DNA of 38,652 nt. Source: DASYGT01 sp035999365. GTDB taxonomy: Bacteria > Actinomycetota > Actinomycetes > Mycobacteriales > Jatrophihabitantaceae. Made by a program: the position numbers and the translations under genes. The stretch spans positions 1 to 38,652 of the forward strand of contig DASYGT010000005.1 in assembly GCA_035999365.1 (NCBI GenBank). The letters are read 5' to 3'. Shown in pieces: positions 23,595 through 31,269 of this stretch. Numbering within the stretch: the stretch's first letter is position 1; every line of letters starts with the position of its first letter. The notes under the pieces are model-generated. The model was not told where the DNA came from, made no database searches, and saw nothing but the letters and a program-made list of their open reading frames with translations.

Positions 23595-25499
23595 TCAGGC
23601 CACGAGTGCGGGTAGCGGGCAGTGCAGCAGCGCGCACGCGGTGCGCAGCAGTTCGGCTTCGGCCACAGCCAGCTGCCCGTCGTCGAGCACCGCCGTCACC
23701 ATCGCCTCGACGAAGGATTGTTTGTACTTCGGGTCGAGAGCGTCGAGTGGCGGCCAGGCCGTGTCGAGCGCGCCCAGGGTGGCCGGCGGCGAGTACGGGG
23801 CGGCTGACCCTGGCAGCAGGTGCGCAACCGCAGCGGTGAAGGCGTGCTGGGCCCGGCCGGGGTCGGCATTGCCCGCGGCGGCGAGGGCTGCCAGCACCGC
23901 GAGCGCGGCGGCCTGTGCCTGCCGCGTGTCCGTCCGGCCCGCCCGCGAGCGTCCGGAGGGATCGCCGGCGTCCTGAACGAGCCCGTTCAGATATCGCGTG
24001 AGGCAGTACTCGAACAACGAGATCGAACCGTCGGCGCGCGCCATCTCGTCCAGCGTCGCCAGCACTGCATCGCGCTCCAGTCGGGGACGTGCGACAAGCA
24101 GCGGCGCTGCGATGCTCACGACGGGCAGTCGGAGCATGCGATCGAGGTCGCCGACCTGGCGAACCGCAACAGCGGTCGCGTCGGACACCGCCTGCCCGAG
24201 ACGCGCGGCAACCAGGCGCAGTTGCTGCTCGCGGACGTCCGGCTGATCAGCGACGAGAAGCGAGAGGACGAGCGGTACGGCGGTGCTCGGCTGGGTGGCA
24301 AGGGTGCGGACCGCGGCCGGGATCGCGGCGCTGAGGTTCGCTCCGTGCGCCAGGTCTTCCTTGGTCAATGTGCCGACCCGGGCGCTCACCCCGGCCGGCG
24401 TGGTCGCCGCCCGCGAGGCAATCCGGACGGATGCACCCGATGTTCGGGAATCGGTGAACCCGAGCGCAGCATCCTCGGCCAGTCCGTTCGGCGCCTGGGC
24501 GCTCCATCTCTCCTGCAGCTGCGTGATGTCGGCGGGGCGGAACGACGGGTCGAGTGCCGCGATCCGCTTCATCAGCGGCGGGTGGGTCGCGAAGAGCGCA
24601 CTGAACGAGCTGCCCCCCTCACCGAACAGCATGTGCCGGACCTCTTCAGCGCTCCGCTTGTCCGTCATCGCCGATCCGGTCGGCACGCCTGCGATCTTCT
24701 TCAGCGCTCCCTCCAGGCCGGTGGTCTGCCGGGTGAACTGCACGGCTGATGCGTCGGCGAGCCATTCACGCTGACGGCTGACCGCTGCCTGGATGATGCT
24801 CGCGAAGAAGCGTCCGACGAAGCCCAGGATGGTGAGTGCCAGGGCGATGACGAGGATCGGCGCAGCGCCGCCCTTGCGATCGCCCCCGCCCCGCGGGCCG
24901 AAGGCGAGTATGCGCAGACCGACCAGGCCGAGCAGCAGGATGCCGTTCAGCAGGCCGATCAGCCTGATGTTCAATCGCATGTCGCCGTTGAGCACGTGAC
25001 TGAACTCGTGACCGATCACACCCTGCAACTCGTCACGATTCAGCTGCGACAACGCACCGCCCGTCACGGTGATCGCCGCATCGGCGGGCGTGTACCCCGC
25101 AGCGAATGCATTGATGCCTGGCTCGCGTTCGAGCACATAGAGCCGGGGCATCGGCACACCTGATGCCAGCGACATCTCCTCGACGATGTTCACGTACCGC
25201 CGCAGGGTCGGGTCGGTAGTGGTGGGGTCGACGGGTACCGCTCCGACGGACAGAGCTACGGCCGAGCCACCCGCACGCAGTGCGATCGTCTTGCTGATCG
25301 TGCCGCCGGCGATGATCAGCGCCGTGAACGCCGTGGCCACGATCAGCCACGACACCACGGAGCTTGCCGGCTGGGCGCGAGTCGCGAGCAGCACGACGCC
25401 GTCGACAACGACGACGATGGCCAGCACCGCCGCGGTGAAGAGCAGAATCAACCGCAGCGTCGTTCCACGCGCGGCTCGCTGCCGGTCGAAGAAGTTCAT
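23595..25499 (-). CDS. M48 (HtpX-like) membrane metalloprotease with C-terminal TerB-like region
   Basis: The 634-residue product has membrane segments near 15-40, 50-68, 180-198 and 213-237. The zinc motif HEFSH (164-168) and the distal Glu245 in REWLADASAV form a complete M48 active site facing the cytoplasm. GINAFAAGYTPADAAITVTGG is also typical. Residues about 330-634 are an unusual soluble, mostly helical extension. It has two DG-x-E-type segments (ARADGSISLFEYCLTRYL and DDGQLAVAEAELLRTA) reminiscent of TerB-like repeats. HtpX itself is about 290 residues. It starts 7 bp after lemA, the common LemA-M48 pairing. Probable role: membrane protein quality control. Confidence 0.88.
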   Translation of the reverse strand: MNFFDRQRAARGTTLRLILLFTAAVLAIVVVVDGVVLLATRAQPASSVVSWLIVATAFTALIIAGGTISKTIALRAGGSAVALSVGAVPVDPTTTDPTLRRYVNIVEEMSLASGVPMPRLYVLEREPGINAFAAGYTPADAAITVTGGALSQLNRDELQGVIGHEFSHVLNGDMRLNIRLIGLLNGILLLGLVGLRILAFGPRGGGDRKGGAAPILVIALALTILGFVGRFFASIIQAAVSRQREWLADASAVQFTRQTTGLEGALKKIAGVPTGSAMTDKRSAEEVRHMLFGEGGSSFSALFATHPPLMKRIAALDPSFRPADITQLQERWSAQAPNGLAEDAALGFTDSRTSGASVRIASRAATTPAGVSARVGTLTKEDLAHGANLSAAIPAAVRTLATQPSTAVPLVLSLLVADQPDVREQQLRLVAARLGQAVSDATAVAVRQVGDLDRMLRLPVVSIAAPLLVARPRLERDAVLATLDEMARADGSISLFEYCLTRYLNGLVQDAGDPSGRSRAGRTDTRQAQAAALAVLAALAAAGNADPGRAQHAFTAAVAHLLPGSAAPYSPPATLGALDTAWPPLDALDPKYKQSFVEAMVTAVLDDGQLAVAEAELLRTACALLHCPLPALVA

Positions 25500-25506
25500 C
25501 TGCGGG

Positions 25507-26106
25507 TCAGAATTGGACCTTCGGGGCGTCGCGCACCTCGGGATGCTCGGGGCCGATGTCCCACAGTGCCGCCTCCTCGAAGTGGAACATTCCGGCGATC
25601 ACCGATGCCGGGAAACTCTGCCGCCTGTTGTTGTACGTCATTACTGAGTCGTTGTAGGCCTGCCGGGCGAAAGCGACCTTGTTCTCGGTGCTGGTCAGCT
25701 CCTCGCTGAGCTGCATCATGTTCTGGCTTGCCTTGAGGTCCGGGTAGGACTCGGCGACCGCGGTGAAACGTCCCAACGCGGAGGCGAGCACCCCCTGGCT
25801 CTGCGCCAGTTGCTGCATCGCCGCCGGGTCGCCCGGCTTGGCCTGCGCGGCCGCCAGCCCCGAGATCGCTGCGGCACGCGCCTGCGTCACCGCCTCGAGC
25901 GTGTCGCGCTCGTGAGCCATGTACGCCTTCGCCGTCTCGACGAGGTTGGGGATGAGGTCGAATCGCCGCTGCAACTGGACGTCAATTTGCGCGAACGCAT
26001 TCTTGAATGCGTTGCGCGCCCGGACGAGGCCGTTGTACCCGCCGATGACCCAGAACAGCAGGATCACCACGACGACGGCGACGATGATGCCGATGACCAC
26101 ACCCAT
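25507..26106 (-). CDS. lemA: LemA family protein
   Basis: The 199-residue product has one N-terminal membrane segment (GVVIGIIVAVVVVILLFWVI) followed by an all-helical LemA domain. The stretch YNGLVRARNAFKNAFAQIDV and the following LQRRFDLIPNLVE are diagnostic. LemA proteins are membrane-anchored and of unclear biochemical function; they are commonly paired with M48 proteases, as here (7-bp gap). ATG 26106 is chosen because the upstream open frame (to 27015) is an Arg-rich shadow of the permease gene. Confidence 0.9.
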   Translation of the reverse strand: MGVVIGIIVAVVVVILLFWVIGGYNGLVRARNAFKNAFAQIDVQLQRRFDLIPNLVETAKAYMAHERDTLEAVTQARAAAISGLAAAQAKPGDPAAMQQLAQSQGVLASALGRFTAVAESYPDLKASQNMMQLSEELTSTENKVAFARQAYNDSVMTYNNRRQSFPASVIAGMFHFEEAALWDIGPEHPEVRDAPKVQF

Positions 26107-26255
26107 GGCGCGGAACCTTCCTGAAGGCGGCTGAGGGGCGAGCGTATCGGTCAACCTCCCCACCGGCTCCTGATGCCGGGCCATCCCGGCCGTTGCGACC
26201 ATGATCGGCGCCGGAAACTGGTCGCAGCGGCCTGGAAGGCGCCGGAGGCGGTCCC

Positions 26256-27008
26256 TCAGGCAAGCAGCTTGACGATCGCGGCGATACCGACCGCCACGAT
26301 CACCGCCCGCAGCAACGCGGGCGAGAGGCGGCGGCCTATCCGCGCACCCAGCAGGGCGCCGAGGATCGAACCACCCGCCACCAACCCGGCGGCAGCCCAG
26401 TCCATATGCGCGGTGGCGACGAAGACGATGGCCGCCACGGCATTCACCAGCCCGGCGAGCACATTCTTCAGTGCGTTCTGCCGCTGCAGCGACTCGGCGA
26501 GCAGGACGCCGAACAACCCCATCAGCAGCACGCCTTGGGCGGCGCCGAAATAACCGCCGTAGATGCCCGCGGCGAACGTCGTCAGCCACAACGCGGGTGT
26601 GACGCGCTCGCTCGGCCGGTGCTGACCGGAAGTCACCACCGCCGTCAACCGCGGGCCGAACACCACCAGGACGAGCGCGAGCCCGATGAGTACCGGCACG
26701 ATCGCCTTGAAGGCGCCTGCCGGCAGGGTCAGCAACAGCACTGCACCGGCGATGCCACCCAGCAACGACGCGGTGCCCAGGCGGAGCACCCGGGAGCGCT
26801 GGCCGCGCAGCTCGGCCCGGTAGCCCCACGCACCAACAGCCGAGCCAGGTGCCAATCCGAGCGTGTTGGAGACGTTCGCCGTGACGGGCGAGAGCCCGAC
26901 ACTGAGCAGCACCGGAAAGGTGATCAGCGTCCCGGAGCCGACCACCGTGTTGATCGTGCCCGCGGCGATGCCCGCGACGAACACCAGCAACGCCTGCCAG
27001 ACGGTCAC
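26256..27008 (-). CDS. TauE/SafE family permease
   Basis: The 250-residue product is a hydrophobic protein with about eight predicted membrane segments and the two internal motifs of the sulfite exporter TauE/SafE (DUF81) family. The first is AAGTINTVVGSGTLITFPVLL near 14-34. The second, degenerate half is AAGIYGGYFGAAQGVLLMGL. The family moves small organosulfur or sulfonate anions across the membrane; the substrate here is unknown. It starts with GTG 27008, 33 bp after mpa, and is followed by a 149-bp gap before lemA. Its place in the proteasome gene train may be incidental. Confidence 0.88.
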   Translation of the reverse strand: MTVWQALLVFVAGIAAGTINTVVGSGTLITFPVLLSVGLSPVTANVSNTLGLAPGSAVGAWGYRAELRGQRSRVLRLGTASLLGGIAGAVLLLTLPAGAFKAIVPVLIGLALVLVVFGPRLTAVVTSGQHRPSERVTPALWLTTFAAGIYGGYFGAAQGVLLMGLFGVLLAESLQRQNALKNVLAGLVNAVAAIVFVATAHMDWAAAGLVAGGSILGALLGARIGRRLSPALLRAVIVAVGIAAIVKLLA

Positions 27009-27041
27009 GACGCACCTGCGCGGTCGGCCACCCGCTCTGGG

Positions 27042-28820
27042 CTACAGGTACTGACCGGTGTTGCCGACGGTGTCGATCGCCCGGCCGGCCTCACTGCCCT
27101 TGCCCGAGACGAGCGTGCGGATGTAGACGATCCGCTCGCCCTTCTTGCCGGAGATCCGCGCCCAGTCGTCGGGGTTTGTCGTGTTGGGCAGGTCCTCGTT
27201 CTCACGGAACTCGTCGACGCACGCGGCGAGCAGGTGCTGCATGCGCAGCCCGCGCTGGCCCGTCGTCAGCAGATCCTTGATCGCCATCTTCTTGCCGCGA
27301 TCGACGATGTTCTGGATCATCGCGCCGGAATTGAAGTCCTTGAAGTAGAGCGTTTCCTTGTCACCGTTGGCGTAAGTGACCTCCAGGAACCGGTTCTCCT
27401 CCGATTCGGAGTACATCCGCTCCACGGTGTGCTGGATCATCGCCGCGACGGTCGCCTCGGCGTCGCCGCCGTGCTCTGCGAGGTCTTCGGCGTGGATGGG
27501 CAGATCCGACCGGATGTACTTGGCGAAGATGTCGCGCGCCGCCTCGGCGTCCGGACGCTCGATCTTGATCTTCACGTCCAGTCTGCCGGGTCGCAGGATG
27601 GCCGGGTCGATCATGTCCTCCCGGTTCGAGGCCCCGATCACGATCACGTTTTCGAGACCTTCCACGCCGTCGATCTCGCTCAGCAACTGCGGGACGATCG
27701 TGTTCTCGACATCGGACGAGACGCCCGACCCGCGAGTGCGGAAGATCGAGTCCATCTCGTCGAAGAACACGATGACCGGCGTGCCCTCACTGGCCTTCTC
27801 GCGCGCACGTTGGAAGACCAGCCGGATGTGCCGTTCGGTCTCGCCCACGTACTTGTTGAGCAGCTCGGGCCCCTTGATGTTCAGGAAGTACGAGCGCGCG
27901 TGGCTGCCGTCAGACGTCCCGCGAACCTTCTCGACCTGCTTCGCCAACGAGTTCGCGACAGCCTTGGCGATCAAGGTCTTCCCGCATCCGGGCGGCCCGT
28001 ACAGCAGGATCCCCTTCGGGGGCCGGAGCTGGTGTTCACGAAACAGATCCGCATGCAAGAACGGCAGCTCGACGGCGTCGCGGATCGCCTCGATCTGCTT
28101 GATGAGGCCACCGATGTTCGTGTAGTCGATGTCGGGAACCTCTTCGAGGATGAGTTCCTCGACCTCGCTCTTCGGGATCCGCTCGTAGGCGTAGGACGAA
28201 CGGGAGTCGAGCAGCAACGAATCACCGATACGCAACGGGTTCTCACGCAGGTAGTCGGCGAGATGGACGACGCGCTCCTCGTCGGTGTGCCCGATGACGA
28301 GTGCGCGATCGCCGCCTTCGAGGATCTCTTTCAGCATCACGACGTCCCCGGCGCGTTCGAAGCCGCGCGCCGCGACCACGTTCATCGCCTCGTTCAGCAT
28401 CACCTCCTGGCCGTGCTGCAGCTCGGCCAGAGTGACCTCGGGAGAGACCGCCACACGCAACTTGCGGCCAGAGGTGAAGATGTCGACCGTGCCGTCTTCG
28501 AAGGCCTCCAGGAACACGCCGTAACCACTCGGCGGCTGGGCCAGCCGGTCGATCTCCTCTTTCAGCGCCACCATCTGGTCACGCGCTTCACGCAGTGTCT
28601 CGGCGAGCCGGTCATTGCGGTCGTTGAGTGTCGCGACCCGGGCCTGGGCTTCGTTGAGGCGCTCTTCGAGAACCCGCATGTGACGTGGCGATTCAGCGAC
28701 CTTGGCGCGCAGGAGCTCGATCTCCTGCTCCAGGAAGGCGGTGCGACGGCGCAGTTCGGGATCCGTCGAGCCGCCGTGCGACCGCGCACCACCGGGCGAA
28801 TCGCGGGGCTCCTGAGCCAT
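27042..28820 (-). CDS. mpa: Mpa/ARC, AAA ATPase of the Pup-proteasome system
   Basis: The 592-residue hexameric ATPase unfolds pupylated proteins and feeds them to the 20S proteasome. The N-terminal coiled coil (about 22-95) is the Pup-binding part, and tandem OB domains follow (about 97-225). The AAA module has GPPGCGKT (275-282) and the VIVFFDEMD Walker B (349-357). The C-terminus ends GQYL, the penultimate-Tyr motif that docks into the 20S core. ATG 28820 has a GGAGG ribosome site; the frame upstream is non-coding. Because species that lost the 20S core (for example Corynebacterium) tend to lose this tail, its presence suggests prcBA exist elsewhere in this genome. Confidence 0.95.
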   Translation of the reverse strand: MAQEPRDSPGGARSHGGSTDPELRRRTAFLEQEIELLRAKVAESPRHMRVLEERLNEAQARVATLNDRNDRLAETLREARDQMVALKEEIDRLAQPPSGYGVFLEAFEDGTVDIFTSGRKLRVAVSPEVTLAELQHGQEVMLNEAMNVVAARGFERAGDVVMLKEILEGGDRALVIGHTDEERVVHLADYLRENPLRIGDSLLLDSRSSYAYERIPKSEVEELILEEVPDIDYTNIGGLIKQIEAIRDAVELPFLHADLFREHQLRPPKGILLYGPPGCGKTLIAKAVANSLAKQVEKVRGTSDGSHARSYFLNIKGPELLNKYVGETERHIRLVFQRAREKASEGTPVIVFFDEMDSIFRTRGSGVSSDVENTIVPQLLSEIDGVEGLENVIVIGASNREDMIDPAILRPGRLDVKIKIERPDAEAARDIFAKYIRSDLPIHAEDLAEHGGDAEATVAAMIQHTVERMYSESEENRFLEVTYANGDKETLYFKDFNSGAMIQNIVDRGKKMAIKDLLTTGQRGLRMQHLLAACVDEFRENEDLPNTTNPDDWARISGKKGERIVYIRTLVSGKGSEAGRAIDTVGNTGQYL

Positions 28821-28844
28821 GCGGCCACCTCCATATGTTGTGGA

Positions 28845-28860
28845 GAGTTCGCGAAAACTC
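28845..28860. promoter_or_regulatory. Inverted repeat in the mpa/ferredoxin divergent region
   Basis: GAGTT (28845-28849) and AACTC (28856-28860) flank CGCGAA, an inverted repeat 24 bp from the mpa start in the 124-bp divergent gap (28821-28944). It could be an operator or chance; no known regulator motif is recognised. Confidence 0.25.
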
Positions 28861-28944
28861 ACCCTACACACGCGAGACCCGCTGAGCAGGGAACTACGCT
28901 CGTATTGAGACGCACCAAACGCGACACGAAGGAGTGCCGAGCAC

Positions 28945-29238
28945 GTGAGCGACCTACGCGTGTGGATCGACCAGGAGCTGTGCACCGGAGATGGGCTGTG
29001 CGTGCAGTACGCCCCCGAGGTGTTCGAGTTCGACGTCGACGGCCTCGCCTACGTCAAGAACGACGCGGGCGACCTGCTCGCCGAGACCGGCGCACGCGCC
29101 GAGGTCCCGGAGAGCCTGCGGCTCGACGTGATCGCATCCGCGAAAGAGTGCCCTGGCGACTGCATCCACGTCGTGCGGGCGGCCGACGACACCGAGGTCG
29201 CCGGCCCCGACGCGGCGCCGGGCGCGCTCGCCAGCTAG
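28945..29238 (+). CDS. 3Fe-4S type ferredoxin
   Basis: The 97-residue product contains CTGDGLC (Cys13, Cys19, with Asp16 in place of the fourth ligand) and a distal CPGDC (Cys69, Cys73). This matches small [3Fe-4S] ferredoxins of actinobacteria, although Cys73 is additional to the usual three ligands. The acidic surface is typical of an electron carrier. GTG 28945 has AAGGAG (28929-28934) upstream. Redox partners are not evident: no P450 lies in the window. It diverges from mpa and converges on trmI. Confidence 0.85.
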   Translation: MSDLRVWIDQELCTGDGLCVQYAPEVFEFDVDGLAYVKNDAGDLLAETGARAEVPESLRLDVIASAKECPGDCIHVVRAADDTEVAGPDAAPGALAS

Positions 29239-29246
29239 CCGCGAAC

Positions 29247-29274
29247 CGCCCGGCTAGCCCTGCTTGGCCGGGCG
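29247..29274. terminator. Bidirectional hairpin between ferredoxin and trmI
   Basis: CGCCCGGC (29247-29254) pairs perfectly with GCCGGGCG (29267-29274) across a 12-base loop. It lies between the two convergent stop codons and overlaps the trmI stop. It is the strongest hairpin noticed between convergent genes here, although it lacks a U-tract. Confidence 0.5.
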
Positions 29275-30093
29275 ACGCTGTCGCGGCGGCGCCGTTACCC
29301 CAGGGGCGAGCCTCCGGGCGGTGACGAGGAACGCTGTGTGGCCGATCATCCGGTGTTCCGGGCGCACCGCGAGCCCCACGACGTGCCACCCGCGCATGAA
29401 GTTCTCCCACGCGTACGGCTCGGTGAACCCGCCGTGCTCGCGCAGCGCCTCGACCAACCGCGACAGCTGAGTGGTCGTCGCGACGTAGCCGACGAGGACG
29501 CCGCCCGGATGCAGCGCGGCAGCCATTGCCGGCAGCACCTCCCACGGGCTCAGCATGTCGAGCACGACGCGATCGACGGACTGCTCAGCCGGATGCGCGG
29601 CCGCGTCGGCAAGGTGCAGCGTCCAGTTCGGCGGGCGGTCGCCGAAGAACGTTTCCACATTGCGCACCGCCACCTCGGCGTGGTCGTCGCGCAGTTCGTA
29701 CGAGATCACCTCACCGGTGGGCCCGACGGCGCGCAGCAGTGAGCAGGTGAGCGAGCCGGAACCGGCCCCTGCCTCGAGCACTGTCGCGCCCGGGAAGACG
29801 TCACCCATCGCGATGATCTGTGCAGCGTCCTTGGGATAGATGACGGCGGCGCCGCGCGGCATCGAGAGGACGAAGTCGGTGAGCAGGGGGCGCAATGCGA
29901 GGTACAGCGTGCCTGCGGTGGAGCTGACGACGCTGCCCTCGGGCGTGCCGATCAACGCGTCGTGCTCGATCGCGCCCCGGTGCGTGTGGAACTGCTTGCC
30001 GGCCTCGAGCGTGACGGTGTGCAGCCGACCCTTCGGATCGCTGAGCTGCACGCGCTCGCCCTCGTGGAAGGGTCCGGACCCCGGTGCGTTCAT
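29254..30093 (-). CDS. trmI: TrmI, tRNA (adenine-58-N1)-methyltransferase
   Basis: The 279-residue product matches the 280 residues of M. tuberculosis TrmI (Rv2118c). The N-terminal small beta domain (FHEGERVQLSDPKGRLHTVT) is followed by the linker GTLYLALRPLLTDFVLSMPR and the SAM-binding motif VLEAGAGSGSLT (105-116). The enzyme methylates N1 of A58 in the tRNA T-loop and acts as a tetramer. ATG 30093 overlaps the site-2 protease stop by four bases; the longer frame upstream is a shadow. Adjacency to mpa is conserved with mycobacteria (Rv2115c-Rv2118c region). Confidence 0.94.
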   Translation of the reverse strand: MNAPGSGPFHEGERVQLSDPKGRLHTVTLEAGKQFHTHRGAIEHDALIGTPEGSVVSSTAGTLYLALRPLLTDFVLSMPRGAAVIYPKDAAQIIAMGDVFPGATVLEAGAGSGSLTCSLLRAVGPTGEVISYELRDDHAEVAVRNVETFFGDRPPNWTLHLADAAAHPAEQSVDRVVLDMLSPWEVLPAMAAALHPGGVLVGYVATTTQLSRLVEALREHGGFTEPYAWENFMRGWHVVGLAVRPEHRMIGHTAFLVTARRLAPGVTAPPRQRRPAKQG

Positions 30094-31220
30094 GCCGGGC
30101 CGTGCAATGCGGCGACGAGATCGGCCGCGGTCAGGATGCCCGCCGCATGCCCCTGCCCGTCGACGACGAGGTACTCGTGTGCGGGTGTTTGCCGGACGGC
30201 GGCGACCAGATCCACCCCGGACATGCCCAGGCGTAGGACAAGGCCGGGTTCCAGCGGCCGAGCAACCTCGGTGACCGGGATCCACGGGCGTCGCTCCGGG
30301 GGAACCGAACCGATGAGTGTCTCGTCCACGATCGCACGCGGCTGCTGCGACGTGTCGACGACGACGAGCCCACGTGCATGCCCTTCCCACGCCCGGCGCA
30401 ACGCTTCGGCGACGGACACCTCGGGTGGGACGAACAGGCCCGGCCGCAGTAGCGCTGCAAGTTCGACGGACGGCACGCGGTCGAGCATCTCCCCGACGCG
30501 CAGCGCCTGCCCGGCGCCGATCCAGAGGTAGACCGCGATGGCGATGCTGAACAGCCCGGCGCTGAGTCCGAGCGTCGACCGTTCCGCGAGCGCTCCCGAG
30601 ATCCCGACCAGCACCGCGACGGCCCGTCCGGACCAGGCCGCCACCCGCGTCCCCCGCAGCCGAGTCCCCCCGGCCGCCCACACAGCGGCGCGCAGCAACC
30701 GCCCGCCGTCGAGCGGCAGCCCGGGTAACACGTTGAAGATCGCGACGGTCAGGTTGCTCCAGAACATGAGAGCGAAGAGCACGGACGGGATCGACGCGCC
30801 GTGGACCAGTTCGTAGCCGCCCGCGCTCGCCCCGGCAAGAAGGAGCGAAACGAATGGTCCGGCTGCGGCGATGAGGAACTCGTCACGCGGCCGGTCCGGG
30901 TCGCGCTCGATCTCGGAGACGCCGCCGAGCAGGAAGATCACCACGCGCCGCACCGGGAGGCCGAGCAGCAGGCTCGTCGCGGTGTGGCCGAGTTCGTGGG
31001 CGAGCACACACAGCGCGAGCAGGACGGCGAAGGACAGTGCCAGCAGGTACGCCGTGCTCCCGCTGACGGATGGCACCGCAGCCTTGACGACGGGGCCATA
31101 GAAGATCGTGAGCAGTGCCGCGATCACCAGCCACGAGGGCGCAAACAGGATCGGCACACCGAAGAATCGGCCCACGCCGAGCATCTGCATCGGGCGGCGT
31201 GTGGGCCGGTTGTTAGTCAC
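30090..31220 (-). CDS. Site-2 protease (M50) with CBS-like C-terminal domain, Rip3-type
   Basis: The 376-residue intramembrane metalloprotease has HELGH (75-79) in its catalytic helix and NVLPGLPLDGGRLLRA (163-178) with the third zinc ligand Asp171. About six membrane segments span 25-235. A cytosolic tail (about 240-376) contains two CBS-like halves (PPEVSVAEALRRAWEGHARG and LRLGMSGVDLVAAVRQTPAHE) that may sense adenylate nucleotides. M. tuberculosis Rip3 (Rv2625c) has the same layout. The first codon is GTG 31220; an internal ATG at 31187 is an alternative. It is translationally coupled to trmI and diverges from the long signal peptidase gene across 49 bp. Confidence 0.88.
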   Translation of the reverse strand: MTNNRPTRRPMQMLGVGRFFGVPILFAPSWLVIAALLTIFYGPVVKAAVPSVSGSTAYLLALSFAVLLALCVLAHELGHTATSLLLGLPVRRVVIFLLGGVSEIERDPDRPRDEFLIAAAGPFVSLLLAGASAGGYELVHGASIPSVLFALMFWSNLTVAIFNVLPGLPLDGGRLLRAAVWAAGGTRLRGTRVAAWSGRAVAVLVGISGALAERSTLGLSAGLFSIAIAVYLWIGAGQALRVGEMLDRVPSVELAALLRPGLFVPPEVSVAEALRRAWEGHARGLVVVDTSQQPRAIVDETLIGSVPPERRPWIPVTEVARPLEPGLVLRLGMSGVDLVAAVRQTPAHEYLVVDGQGHAAGILTAADLVAALHGPA

Positions 31221-31269
31221 TGCGGCGATGCTACGGCGCAGGACCTGCGGGGCGGGTTACCGTACCCCG

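Noticed and set aside
26406..29324. A 972-codon open frame on the plus strand across the permease and mpa genes
   Set aside because: It is antisense to clear genes; its translation is Arg/Val/His-rich without any recognisable domain. Such frames arise from strong third-position GC bias.
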